Source: Chrysomallon squamiferum (Eukaryota > Mollusca > Gastropoda > Neomphalida > Peltospiridae). From it: 64,000 nt of DNA. Shown here one piece after another: positions 24,266 to 36,365 of this stretch; the stretch's first letter is position 1; each line of letters begins with the position of its first letter. The notes below the pieces were generated by a model. It saw only the letters and a list, made by a program, of their open reading frames with translations, had not been told where the DNA came from and ran no database searches. The position numbers and the translations under genes were made by a program. The DNA lies in assembly GCA_012295275.1 (NCBI GenBank), contig CM022678.1, positions 19,260,640 to 19,324,639 of the forward strand. Direction: 5' to 3'.

Positions 24266-24740
24266 AGATTTTGCCTCGTATATCTGCAAACTTGATTTAT
24301 TTATTTGTTATTGTTTAATATCATGTTTGTTATCGTAATAACATATTTAAATCAAACTTACACGTTCTCGCTGGATGTTCCTTACTCTCAAACAACAATC
24401 AACAACTGCGATAGCTTTCATTTTTCAGTGTCATATAAATCAGGTGTTTACACAGTAAATGTAGATTAACAATCTATACAAGGTATGTATGACCTTCTCG
24501 CATGACAACAATATAAACACATTAACTACAACAGCTCCTTATCATGTCTACGTGCTCTGTAAGCTATCATGCCCGGTCCTAGTCCATTTTACTATCAAAT
24601 TACTAATTCTATATTGGGGGTTTTCTGACAGAATTCGATAAGTAGCTTCAAATATTAAATTTAAACAAATATATTTTGTGTGAAAATCGAGATCAGTCTG
24701 ATCGTGAGGCCTTCTTCATTTACTTTTTACTTGATGTCAT

Positions 24741-24741
24741 C

Positions 24742-24822
<81 letters not shown>

Positions 24823-24830
24823 TTTATTAT
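24741..24830. repeat. (ATT)n microsatellite
   Basis: About 29 uninterrupted ATT triplets and one TTT. Confidence 0.95.
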
Positions 24831-25422
24831 AAACCATATACTTGCAAAAGTCAGGAATAAGAACATTTTTAAAAATATTTAAAATACTAATAAAAGGAGA
24901 TATCTATGTTTTATTTTTCACTTATTATTTTTATTTTTTATTACTTTTTTATTATTATTATTATTTTTAGATAACATAAAACAATAATAAACAAATAAAT
25001 AAATGAAATATCTCAGGTTTCTAACTAGGCAGGCCCAGCAGCTCCGTACCCTTATTTACATTTATGAGCGTACGTGAGGTAAACATAGCGCACTTATCAG
25101 CCTATGTATAACAGCACAGAAAAAGAAACGTGTTTGCAAAATTAGATCACGGAGTTTGAATTAAATGTAGCGAGTAAACAGATCCAGAAGATATAAGAAA
25201 TATTTATTAGTAGCGTTTTCTTTCTTTCTTTCTTTTTACATTACTTTGAGGAACCAAAGCTGTGCAGTGTTTAGCATACTTTCTGCGTCAGAGAATAGAA
25301 GCGAAATAACCTGCGTCTACATTTTAAATGTAAAAAATTGAAATACTAAAATAATAATAATTATTATAAACAGATTTTTGTCTCATATTTCTGTAACACT
25401 TGATTTATTTCTATAAGTTACA

Positions 25423-25426
25423 AAAA

Positions 25427-25465
<39 letters not shown>

Positions 25466-25495
25466 AAAAAAAAAAAAAAAAACAAACAAAAAAAA
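25423..25495. repeat. (AAAT)n followed by an A-rich run
   Basis: AAAT quadruplets run into a poly-A-like stretch broken by C. Confidence 0.9.
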
Positions 25496-25889
25496 ACATT
25501 GTAATAACAGATTTTAAATCAAACTTACACATTCTCGCTGGACGTTCCTTACTCTCAAACGAACAGTCCAAAACTTTTGCTTTACTATTTCAATGTCATA
25601 TAAATCAGGTGTCTACTTTCCTTATTTAAATTCGAAGAGTCAATACAGTAAATGTAGATAAACAATATATATAAGGTGTGTATGACCTCGTCGAATGACA
25701 ACAATATAAACACATTCACGACAACACCACCTTATTATGGCTACGTGCTCTTTAGGTTATCATGCCCGGACAGAGTCCATTTTATTATGAAATTGCTAAC
25801 ACAATATAAAACTGAGTTTTTCGAGATCAGTTTGATCCTGAGGTCTTCCTAATTTTATTAACTTAACTTTTATATATATTTTTTATGTT

Positions 25890-25928
25890 CTGTTATTGTT
25901 GTTGTTGTTGTTGTTATTGTTGTTGTTG

Positions 25929-25999
<71 letters not shown>

Positions 26000-26000
26000 T
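25890..26000. repeat. (GTT)n(ATT)n compound microsatellite
   Basis: GTT triplets pass into a long ATT run. The sequence to its right (26000-26155) is a diverged relative of 1984-2130. Confidence 0.95.
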
Positions 26001-26279
26001 AATTTCAACGTCCAGGACAGGTATATTTACGCTATCCAATTCTTACTGCCGTTGGCAATCTTTAGCATCCAGTTTTGCAAATGTTTCTCTTATGTGCCAA
26101 GCGGAGTTTCGTGCTGTTGCTTCGTTTGCTGCTCTTTATAACAGAGTGTGTTAATAGATTATCCTTGAATCACGTGCAAAAGAAAAGAGAAAAAATGTTT
26201 AAGCATATTTAGAAACTATTTATGACTTACGTGTGTGTCTCTTTTGTTTCAGTGTGCGCATGCGTTTCTCAGTATGTCT

Positions 26280-26283
<4 letters not shown>

Positions 26284-26358
<75 letters not shown>
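26284..26358. repeat. (GA)n microsatellite
   Basis: About 75 bp of GA. It is absent from the corresponding place in the gene 1 flank (about 10460). Confidence 0.95.
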
Positions 26359-26363
<5 letters not shown>

Positions 26364-27261
26364 ATGAGGTTTTGTTTAACGATGACACATGACAATAAAA
26401 CTAATTTCTATCATGGCTTGGGAAAAATATTCTATGATTATGTTAGTGTTACAGTCTGTGTGTCTCTATATATTGATGTGGCGATCTACATCTAAAATTT
26501 ATTTATTGTTCATTCATCGCATTAGTACTGCCGATATTTTGATTTGTTCATTTAATTCGTTTTCTTTTATTTATTTATTTATTTATTTATTTTTATTTTT
26601 ATTTTTTTTCAGAACCTCCGGTTTTGAAACTTGACTGGATAGTTGTTCCTTAACAAAACACGACACTGCTAATTTTTATTTATTTCCTTAACAACCATTT
26701 TTATTATGATTAGTAGTCGTCGTAGAAATACTGTTAATAGGAACAGTAATGATAGTAGAAAGAGCAGTAGTAGAGTTTTATTCGTTCATATTGTTTCTAT
26801 ATTTTAAATGTGAAACGAATTTGAAGATGAAAAAAAGAAATTCAAATTTAAATTAAATTCATTTTCACTGTATTATTCTTGCTGTCGTTGATGCCAATGA
26901 TGTAATAGTAATTTTCTGACTTGATGCCGTTCTTGTCGCCATTCTTGTCGTTGATGCTGTCAGTTTTATTGTTGTTTTCTATTTCTTCCCGTTTTTATTA
27001 TTATTATTATTATTACTATTATTATTATTATGAAGCTGAAAAGGTCAAAATTTTGGTGTAAACATTTCATCTGATGGCAGTAACACAAAGCTTTTATATA
27101 AAAATAAGATTAATTAAAACTTGTTACACTTCCAACTCAAATATACAAAAACATCAAACATTATTCACATACAAAGATTTTATTATTAACACAATTGGCT
27201 GACCAATAGGCACAATTACAATAAAAAAACAATAAAAGAATAGGATACTCTATATCACCAT

Positions 27262-27267
27262 TTTATT
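27262..27267 (-). terminator. Candidate poly(A) signal of gene 2
   Basis: AATAAA on the minus strand, about 560 bp past the stop, at the position conserved in genes 1 and 3. Confidence 0.4.
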
Positions 27268-27316
27268 CAAGCATAATTACTTTATATATAGATATAGACA
27301 GACATATATAGAAAAA

Positions 27317-27377
27317 CATATATTATATTATATTATATTATATTATATTATATTATATTATATTATATTATATTATA
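27317..27377. repeat. (ATATT)n pentanucleotide repeat
   Basis: About twelve five-base units, in the putative 3' UTR of gene 2. Confidence 0.95.
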
Positions 27378-27686
27378 AATAAGCATGATACTTATATTAC
27401 ACTTTAGATTACACAAATTTAATTTCAACCATAAAGTTTTTGAAAAGTATATTAAAATAACTGTAGACCGTCTGTACAACCTGTACACGTAGATTTAATC
27501 TTTAAGCTATATATACTGTAGCATCTGTTTATGGATTTATCTTTTGAAAACAGACCATATTTTCCTACTATCGTTTTACATTCCAAAAACTGAAAACTCA
27601 GTAAGGAAAAACATTTCCAATCCAACCATTTTCGAGAAGGAATCCTTATATAATTATAATTATAAGCATAATTGTGGTTGTTTATG

Positions 27687-27694
27687 TGATTATA

Positions 27695-27754
<60 letters not shown>

Positions 27755-27755
27755 T
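27687..27755. repeat. (ATT)n microsatellite
   Basis: ATT run 70 bp beyond the gene 2 stop, at the place taken by TAG/CAG repeats in genes 1 and 3. Confidence 0.95.
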
Positions 27756-27824
27756 TGATGAATAAAGTCGAACAATCCATGCAGTTCAATTAAAATTCTT
27801 GTCAAGATCTGTAAAGTATCAAAT

Positions 27825-29942
27825 TTACAAACTGACGTCACCATCAACAAGAAGTGGAAAAGTTTCGAAAAGCCAGTACACAGCACTTTTGTCGTCTGCA
27901 TCGTCTGGCGGAGTTTTTCCTGTTTTGAGATCATTCAGTTCCATGACTTGGTGAGTCTCTCCTGATTTCAAGCATACAATCATCATTTTCTCATTCTTCG
28001 TAGCAGTTGCTATTGCCAAATCAATCACCTGTTTCCAGTGTGAGTTTGGAGGGTCGGAACTAACAACTACGACAATGCATCGAATAAGAGGCATCAGTCG
28101 TTTGTAAAAATAGATATCATCCATTCCTTCAAAGGCAAGTTCATCATTCCTCGTGACTTCAAGACCTGTGTAGTGTTTAAGAATCTCCTGAATTTTCTTT
28201 GACATCTCAGATGTTTTGCAATCGTCTTTGTCATGGAGAATCATGATATCAGCAGCATTTATTTCACCTTCTTTGTTCGTTTTGTAATAGAACGCAAAAA
28301 TCCTTCTGAAACAAGACGTAGCTTTACCCGGTGACTCGCCTCTTGATAGGATATGCTGTGCTGTTTTCAGGTAAACTCGACTGACGAGAAGAAAAGGAAT
28401 ATAATCAGCTTGTTGCGTACCCATCAACAGAATTATACAGAATCTGGCCTTTTCGTATTCTTGTCGATAAAGATATTTCTCTGTAGTTCCAATCCAGTGT
28501 TCAGGTCCCTGATACCGGTTTTTAATATTCTCATAAACCGGAAGAGTACGGCCCAATTTACTGATCATAGAGTAAACATCTTTAACTTGCCACGGTATAT
28601 CTACTCCACGTGGACCTTTCGTTTGCTTCAGCAAATCAGTTACTGTTCTGAAATGAGTCCGATATTTATACAGCACTTCTGGCGCAGAAACTTCTATAGC
28701 AAGAGTTCTGTAGTTTATTTCTTCTTTCCTCAGCCGAGCCTGTTCATCTGGAGGAAGTAATGGATTTTTACCTTTTTCAAAACAAATAATACCCATTTTC
28801 TTCAAAGCAGCAACTTTATTGAACGGATTGGTATCAATTTCTTCTCTTTCTATTATATCCTTTAGAACCTCTTCAGCGTCTTCGTAACATTTTCTATTCA
28901 TGTAAGCAGAAGCCAAGTCAAGTGTAATTTTCGCCGTGTGTTATATCAACGGACTGTTTTAGATACTTAATCGCACGCTGAAATGTTCTCGGGTTGCTTT
29001 CATTTTCCGCTTTTCTCAGCAGAACTTTTCCCAGGTTTTGAAGACCATGTCCTGTCGGCCGAAGCCTCACTGACTCCTCTACCAATCTCTGAGCGTCATC
29101 CAGTTGCCTTCTGTTTAGGAAATGCTTACCGCAGCTTGCAAGTACAAAAGGGTTCTGCTTATCTAAATCAAGAGCTTTCTGGAAATATTCCTCGCACGAA
29201 AGCAGCGTTGTTTGTTGCTTAAACCTTTCTACCACAATTTCATCATCAAATGGTGTGTTTTTTAATTCAAACCGAGTCGCGAATTCCCCGAGCTCAGCAA
29301 ACGCCATCGCATTAAACGGTTCTAATCCCTTACTGCCGACTTCTTCTAGCACTTTACAGCATCTAACAGCGTATTCAACCATATCGATATCAGTATTAAA
29401 CGAATAGCTTTGAATGGACATAGTTCGTCTAAGTGTTAGACCCTCTCCGAATTTCCATTCGTATTCTTCTGGATATTTCTCGTTTACTTTTCTGTACAGC
29501 TCCACAGACTTTAGATAAGAAGCTGGTGAAATCCGAGCGTAGCAATATGCAAGTTCAGCTTCAGCTACAGCACGCATTCTTTCAACGTCTCCCTTCAGGT
29601 TTTCCAGTTCAATTAATTCCGATTCAGCAGAAGGCTTATCGTGTTTTAACAGAAAACGCACACGGTTTGCACGAGCAACAATGTTAGTAGGGTCACGACG
29701 ACGGACTTCTAAATTTGTCTCGATTGCCTTGTCTTGATCTCCTAGCAAAAACTGCATGAAGGAAATAAAATTGACGTCTCGATTTCTTTCCATCAAACTC
29801 TGTTTCTCTTCTTCCGGTTCTCGTTGTAACTTTAAAAGTATTTTTTCTCTACGTTGTTTAGTGCAGAGCATGAGATCTGTGAGATGAAAGGAGTGAGGAA
29901 ACGATTCCAGTCTATTTTCCAAGGAAATGTCCTCATCCGTAG
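27825..29942 (-). pseudogene. TPR-TIR protein gene 2 (IFIT-like), split by an 8-bp deletion
   Basis: The exon follows the acceptor TTTTATTTTTCAG and reads TDEDISLENRLESFPHSFHL, ending DVSL then stop. The first frame covers TPR repeats: LLGDQDKAIETNLEV, DPTNIVARANRVRFLLK, YPEEYEWKFGEGLTLRR and YFQKALDLDKQNPFVLASCG. It halts at a TGA near 28918. Eight bases present in gene 1 (within codons for DAA) are absent, so the rest continues in the next frame from ASAYMNRKCYEDAEEV. The remaining repeats include YLYRQEYEKARFC. The TIR-like end has ADIMILHDKDD, VTRNDELAFEGMDD, LIRCIVVVVSSD and HWKQVIDLAIATA. Gene 2 is the most diverged of the three minus-strand copies. An open frame reaching 30282 only runs through the upstream intron. 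Apart from the 8-bp loss the frame looks clean, so the break may be recent. Confidence 0.8.
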
Positions 29943-30700
29943 CTGAAAAATAAAATCTACATAATTGCAGATTTCTGAAAGAATAACTTCGGGGGAAAAG
30001 TGCCTTTCTAAAGGTAAGATGTTCGAAATTGTTTTCTTTTAAAATTGCAGATTCGTAATCACATAATGCTTCATTTACTGAATGTCTCTCTCGCCATCTT
30101 TTTTGTATAAATATGTGTGTTTGTCTGCGTATGTCTGTGTTTTTATTCAGATGTCTGAATATAAATATCTGTAAGAGAGAGAATAACGCGTTTATGTAAA
30201 AAAGTAGAACAGTTTCGCATGAAGCAGTAATGCAACAAAATACAATTGTTTCATTATCATTGTAACTAGTATTTCTCACCAATTTTTATCCTTGCAAAAT
30301 CCGCCTCTAATGACGTTGTGCTGTGCGGTTTCTTCGCAGCCATTATCCTGAAAGAAAGTTATACAATACTTTAGTAATTTCATTTTTCCAGTGTATTGAA
30401 CATCATACATTTATGTCTATGTTCAGGTCACAGAATAATCAACTAAATTGCATGCGTCTAGATTTTAAAATTAATGAAGAACAATGAAAATATTCTATAA
30501 AAATGTAAATAAAAATTATAACAATAAAAAGAAAGAAAGAAAGAAAATCTTTGTATCTGAATCATTTTTGGTATTTTTGTAATTTAGAGTTGGAAGTGTA
30601 ACAAAGAAAAACGAAGAAAAAAGAAACATTTGATCACCCTTAAGTCAATACTAACTTCATTAGGCTATCAAAATCTTACTGGTTCCACAAAAACATTGCC
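29943..30700 (-). other. Gene 2 upstream intron or 5' flank
   Basis: On the minus strand the acceptor TTTTATTTTTCAG ends at 29943. Further out come GAGAGAGAATAACGCGTTTA, CTCACCAATTTTTATCC and GCAGCCATTATCCT in the family flank order. A long CT tract is missing; only CTCTCTCGCC remains near 30090. I could not identify the 5' exon or a promoter. Confidence 0.5.
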
Positions 30701-32280
30701 TTGGATTTATGAGTAGTTTCCTTTTCTAAAACGGTAATGTTATGTGTAGGTTTGACTATAAAACAAAATATTTTTATTTCGAAAGGAGATTCAAAGCGAT
30801 GAAGGGTTGCTTATAATTCCGATTATGATGATAATTATTATTGTTGTTATTATCATTATTATTGTTATTATTTTTGGTATTAGCATTATTATTTTCTTTC
30901 TATCTTTTTTTCTTTTTACTTTTTCTTTTTCCAGTCTACTAACCTGCAGAGAAATAAAACTTGTGCCACCTCAGTCTTGCTGATTCCAAAAAATCTTTCC
31001 CATCGATTTACGAGATCTTGTCTTTTCTGAGCTAAGTTGAATTTTATTTAACGTCTTGTGTTTATTATACTTCTTTCTACAAATAACAGTTATATATCTA
31101 AAGGCAATTCGTGAATCAGATGTTTATTTTGATGGTACCTTAAACTTTATTTCCTACGAAATGAGTCTATTTAGTCAACGTGATAAACATACTGAAAAAA
31201 CGCATTACAAATTTTCGTTGAACTAGAAAAATAAGGAAAACTTTCAGCTATTGAATTTATTTGGCTAGATGCTGCATTAAAGAACGTATATGCAAACATG
31301 AAATAATTTTTTTTTTTTTCTACATAATTTATCTATTAATCTTCTCGAACGTGTCTAAACACAATGAAAACAAACTAGACTAATTTTTGTGGACATAGAA
31401 ATTAAAGCTAAATATTTGGATCAATGTTGAAATGAAATAGAACCCAACCAGTACATAACACAGATTTCTACTTTATATCTAATAACGCTAGGACCCCGGA
31501 GAGTTTTAACTGTTATTTACTTTTATCATACAACACGAGTTGAATGTGTGACTACTCAGCCGATATATAAACACACACAAACAGAAACTGCTGTGTCAAA
31601 CTAGGTTATTGAAATAGGTCACTGAAACACACCCGGAATATGTAAGCAATATTGAAAAAGCTTTTTATAGTATAATTTATCAGTTTCTATAAAATGCAGA
31701 AACTTCACATGTCTAATGTTTGAGTCAGAGAACAATGAAACAAATGACCTTCGTCTAGATTTTAAATTTAATAATGCTAAAATAAAATAATTAAAATAAA
31801 AATTATTTGCCTTACCGTTATCTGACCACTGATATGTAATCGGCCATCAAAATCTTACTGGTTCCAAAAAAAGCAATCTCATCGATTTACGTGTTTTTAC
31901 CTTTCCTGAACTAAGCTGAATTTTTAGTTAAATTGCTGTGTTATTTGCTTCTTGGTCATATGTAGATTACACTTCCTTGTTACTATAACTTATAAATCAG
32001 TCACCTATTCGTGAATCATAGTTATGATTTAATGGACAAGTAATGAACAAACTGTTAAAAATGGATGATATAAACTGAATAACAAATTTAAATCAAACTT
32101 ACACGTTCTCGCTGGTGTCACTTATAATGAAACGAACTGTCAGTTTATATAACCACTATTTTCTACTTTCCTTTTTAAATTCCTCGAATCGGGTGAGTAA
32201 GAGGAGATAATCACTGTATTCTCTACATAAGACATGTTTTGTAATAACGTTGTGTTATGGGTAGGTTTAAATATTGAGTA
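30700..32280 (+). repeat. Dispersed-unit copy, no gene
   Basis: Modules C (31195, 31380), A (31580) and B (32100) occur in the standard order. About 31070-32200 is a closer relative of 36690-37990, which shares GAACGTATATG.AAACATGAAAT and GTCTCTAATGTTTGAG-like words. Confidence 0.7.
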
Positions 32281-32626
32281 AAACATTGTTAATGTTTTCT
32301 GTTATTTTCTTCTTGTGTATTTATACATTACCATTTCCTGATAGTTTTAACTTACATATATAACTGGACAATTCATGAATGAATTTTATATTTTAATGCA
32401 CAAGTAATGAATCAAAGATTACTTAATATCCAGTATCTGATCGTAATAACAAAACTTAAATAAAACTTACACGTTCTCGCTGGATGTTCCTTAACTTTCA
32501 AACGAAAAGTCAAAAACTGTGATAGCTTTACCTTTTCAGTTTTATATATAATCAGGTGTGTAGTTTCCCTTTCGATATTCCAAAAATGGGTACAGTAAAT
32601 CTAGAAAATGAGTATATACGTGTTTA

Positions 32627-32671
<45 letters not shown>

Positions 32672-33124
32672 CAGCACTGAGGAAAATTATATTTATGCCA
32701 TCCAAGTCTTACTGTTCCCATCAAACCTTTCCAATATCGTAAATTTCTCTTTTATGTGTCAAGCAAAATTTTGAATGTGTTGTTTCGTTTGCGCATTTTA
32801 CAATAGTACATATCACTGCATTGACCATGTATATTTATAGTTTGATGGTAACTTTGTATGCTTATTAGATTTAGCTATTTGGCGAACGTGATTAAACAAA
32901 CTGAAACCACATGACTAATTTTCGTGCAGTTGGAAAAAGAAGAAGATAAACATGGGGTATCTGTGTATACTTGAAACAAACTGTTGGTGTTTTACTTATC
33001 GAGGCCAAACTAAAGGTCCACTCGACTTTCTGTATGAAGAGATTTCTTGTGGAGATGACGCTTCAGGGGTGAATTTTGCGGCGGGTGGGGGTGCTCTCAG
33101 TTGCACGGAAAGTTACCCCGGACA

Positions 33125-33270
33125 AAAATAACAACAACATACAACAACAACAACAGCAGGAACAACAACAAGAACAACAATAATAATAGCATCAACAACA
33201 ACAACAACAATAACAACAACAACAACAACAATAACAACAACAGGAACAACAACAAAAACAACAACAATAA
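33125..33270. repeat. (AAC)n microsatellite, interrupted
   Basis: AAC triplets with AGG, AAG and AAT interruptions. It is longer than the block P tract at 2461-2523. Confidence 0.95.
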
Positions 33271-35079
33271 AAGCCATATAAGCAATGTTTTATAAGAAAA
33301 ATACTGTTATATCATCGCATGGCAAAATTATAAACACAGTAATGACCGCATGTCCTTATTATATATGTACATTTACAGATGTTATATTGCAGCTCATGAA
33401 TGGGTTATTTGGAAGGATCCAGGCTGTCTGTTCGCTGTTAATATGTAAATGAAACGTGGATCGTAATATCGACATTTTTATACTTTCAGCTTCCAGAGGT
33501 CTTCTCCTTCAAAACTACTTGCGTCTTCATCTTTTTCTTTTGTGGATTCGTTGTGAATAGCATGCACATGATTAAAATATATTTTCTAATCAGCTCCAGT
33601 ATATTTTATTTCACGTCAAGCAGGGCTTTCAAGGCTTCAACAACTTAGGTCAGGTACGTGTAAATGTAACGCTGACTCTCTGAGATGTTAAATTCTAAAT
33701 AAAAACAAAAGTCAGTCTTATCTACATACTTCACGTGATCACTCAGTGTTAAGTAGTTTACCATGAAACCATTAACCGTACCTGGCACAAAAGGTATGCT
33801 AACCAGATGTTACGATATCGATATATGAGTAATCATGTCATACAATATTTCTCTTCACAGTAAAGCTTTACGATTGAATTCTGTAAACGTATTTGTTATA
33901 CACTAGAGAGGTATAAATAATTTCTATTAACTTCGGTAAAAATCCTTTATTAGCTACATGCTGAAAGATATTTCCAAATGTACTGTTTATTTATTAAATT
34001 AATGTCGGCTATTTACTTATTGTTATATGCGATTATTTATTTATTTGTTTCTGTTTTTATATGTGTTAATAGTTGAATTAATTGGATAGGTTAAAAATGT
34101 TGCCACGTTGCCCATAGCAAACTTGTGTAATGTAATTTGTTTAATGTACATTTATGTGTATTACTTCTAAGTTATCTCCCTTTCTGAGCGTGCAGATCGA
34201 GGATTGATGAGGCTAAGAGAAAAGTACGTGCGTCCTATTAAAGTGTGGTCTTCTTATCGTAACGAAATTCTTTGTTACGTATTCAACATCTCAGTAATTC
34301 TGACTTGTGTTAAAAAATAATAGTTTATAATTTTATCTTTTGTCATTTTCCTTTTGAGCCTGTGGTATCTTTACTCTTTTATTTTTTTTAATTGTTTTTG
34401 TTTTATTTTATTTTTATTTTATTATTTATTGTACGATCTCTTTGTATATACTTTAACCAAATTAAGCAATTGTTCAGTCCTCGGGAAATAAACACATGAA
34501 ATTATCACATTTTATATTTTCATTGCACTTACAGAATCTGCATGTTAAGAGATTGTGTGCGTTCTCTATCATGAGACTAAACTCTGAATGTTTGAAATAA
34601 ACCAGTAGATAAAGTAATACGCATGAGATGAATCAATAACGTTACAGTCAAATAGAAGTATTATTTCTAAGTACTAGCATATACAAAAATACACCCACTT
34701 ATTATTTGATAAATCTGGTTTGACCAAGCTGTAAATCTGAAATGAATTTTAAAAGAAAAATGCAGTGAGAAATATTGGGACTGGAGAAGGGCAATAACTC
34801 TTATTGCATCTCGATGTTCCGTTGCAACCTGAATTCAAGTTTCTACTAAAAATATGAACACCAGTGACAGTTATTTAAATTAGAGGGATATATATATATA
34901 TTGTTGTTGTTTGCAGCTCATTCAAAATTAAATGAAAAGCAAATTATTTTGTCGCCAATATTTATTACTCGTTTTTCAGTTATATTTAAGAAAAGTTAGT
35001 ATAATGCATGCTGAAATAGAGCTTCATCTAAGCAAGAGAAATTAACGTTCAACATAAGTTTTATACTGCTTTTATTACT

Positions 35080-35370
35080 GAATGTTTCTCTATCTATTTT
35101 TCTAAAAGTGTGTGTGTGTGTGTGTGTGTGTGTTTTTTTTACATACATGTGTGAGAGAGAGAATAACGTGTTTATAAAAGTAAGCAGAAGAAAGTCACAT
35201 CAAGGTGTCACAACAAATTCTAATTAATATTTCTCACCACCAATCTTTAACCTGGCAAAATCCGTGTCTAACGACGTTGTGCTTTGCTCGTTTTTCGAAA
35301 AGTTATGAAATCTTTTGCTAACCTTGTTTTCTAACTGTATTGAACATCATGCATTTAAAAAAGCCAGAGT
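35080..35370 (-). other. Orphan 5'-flank module (block Q)
   Basis: Copy of 4340-4640. It keeps ATCCTGGCAAAATCCGTGTC-type sequence, here TTTAACCTGGCAAAATCCGT, which block P lost but gene 1's own flank has at about 15025. That strengthens the link to the gene family. Confidence 0.6.
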
Positions 35371-36132
35371 TTAAACACGACACAATAGTAATAAAAAGAA
35401 ATTTAAAATGACAGGAGAACAAAGAGTAAGAAATTGAAAGAATTTTAATTTTTAAGAATATCATAATAAAATAAATAAATAAATAAATTCTTCTTTTCAT
35501 CTGATAACACTGCGACTTCTAGCAGTTCTACAGTCATATTTAATTTTATAAGCCACTATGAACTAACAGTATTGACCATTAGCAGCAGATGTTTAATAAT
35601 ATAGGAACAGAAACGATGTCTGAAATATGCAATAATGATAGCGAGTATGCAAGACATATAATAAATATTTATAGAGCAGTTTCTTCTCTTTTCTTCTTTT
35701 TATTATATTGTTGTGGAAATGGATCTGCCTATGTTATTCACAGAGTAATTAACGAAATGACAAGCATCAAAAAGGAAAAAACAATATTTGATTACCTAAA
35801 TAGTACTTTTCATTAGGCATCAAAATCTTACTTCTTCCAAAAAGCTTTCCCATCAATTTGTGTTTTGTTTCCTTCTTATATATTTGTATATTGCAGTTCC
35901 TCATAGTTATACCTCTTCTATATCAATAAACGATTCGGGAATCAAAGTTATAATTTAATGGACAAGTAATGAATAAAATATTAGCTAACTAAAAAGTATA
36001 TGATCGGAATAACAAATCTTTAACAAAACTTACGCGTTCTGTCTGGATCTTCCTCACTTAAAATCTGACTGTCAGTGTTAATTAAACGAGTAAAATTACT
36101 ACTTCACTTTTTCGGTTTAGTAAGAGGAAATA

Positions 36133-36200
36133 ATGAATAGAGCGTTTCGTAGAAAAATCATTAATGCGTTTCGTAGAAAAATCATTAATGCGTTTCGTCG
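36133..36200. repeat. 24-bp minisatellite (block Q copy)
   Basis: About three units of the GCGTTTCGTAGAAAAATCAT type. Confidence 0.9.
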
Positions 36201-36221
36201 AAACAGTTACACACAATTTCC

Positions 36222-36365
36222 CCGCTGTGTCAAGCTAATGTCATCGATGTAGACATGCGCTGTGCGTTGAGGATATTGATCTGATCGTGACTTGCCTCGT
36301 GTGTGGGTGCGTTCAATTAACATATTACTTTGGGAAGAGGCGCTCACGATAGTGAATTTTTTAGA
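36222..36365 (+). pseudogene. Tigger relic, 5' untranslated part only
   Basis: It is identical or nearly so to 5570-5710 (GTGACTTGCCTCGTGTGTGG), but the match ends at GAATTTTTTAG, just before the transposase ATG. No transposase codons remain. Confidence 0.75.

Larger units (their letters stand above)
23940..25870 (+). repeat. Two adjacent, more similar repeat units (period about 1085 bp)
   Basis: The sequence around AGCGAGTAAACAGATCCAGA occurs at about 24083 and about 25170. Each copy is followed by AAATATTT, a GTGTTTAGCATA word and the ACACGTTCTCGCTGGATGTT or ACACATTCTCGCTGGACGTT module. Their similarity exceeds that to other units, so this tandem step is younger. Confidence 0.75.
15400..26000 (+). 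repeat. Head-to-tail array of a diverged 1.1-1.8 kb unit; no gene
   Basis: Three marker modules recur in constant order. A is around CAGAAACAGAAACGAGTGTG (about 15440, 16060, 17865, 19915, 20200, 20870, 22065, 24030, 25115). B is around ACGTTCTCGCTGGATGTTCC (about 16610, 18430, 24360, 25530). C is around CTAATTTTCGTGGAATTAGA, often doubled about 200 bp apart (17240/17460, 21600/21785, 22605/22765, 23400/23505). A to B is about 350-580 bp and A to A typically 1.1-1.8 kb. Most units carry a microsatellite after C. Some units are incomplete. No coding capacity is evident. Confidence 0.8.
26360..27820. other. Gene 2 3' flank, paralogous to that of genes 1 and 3
   Basis: It aligns in order, with much divergence, to 10500-12480: TAATTTCTATCATG, TTGATTTGTTCATTTA-like words, CGGTTTTGAAACTTGACTGG, CTGCTAATTTTTATTTATTT, GCTGAAAAGGTC and CAAGCATAATTAC. 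The whole gene with both flanks was therefore the original unit of duplication. A pentanucleotide (ATATT)n tract lies at 27317-27377 and an (ATT)n tract at 27687-27755. Confidence 0.7.
32290..36365. repeat. Segmental duplication block Q (truncated copy)
   Basis: It matches block P 1137-5710 with a deletion of P 1464-1890, and from 33275 also block R 38590-41675. Q shares with R, and not with P, the word GCAGGGCTTTCAA and the segment to CAGTCTTATCTACATAC. It stops abruptly inside the Tigger relic, before the ATG. Confidence 0.9.

Noticed and set aside
28918-30282. A 454-residue gene 2 start at the ATG at 30282
   Set aside because: The first ~110 residues read through sequence upstream of the splice acceptor conserved in all four paralogues and share nothing with them; it is intron or flank.
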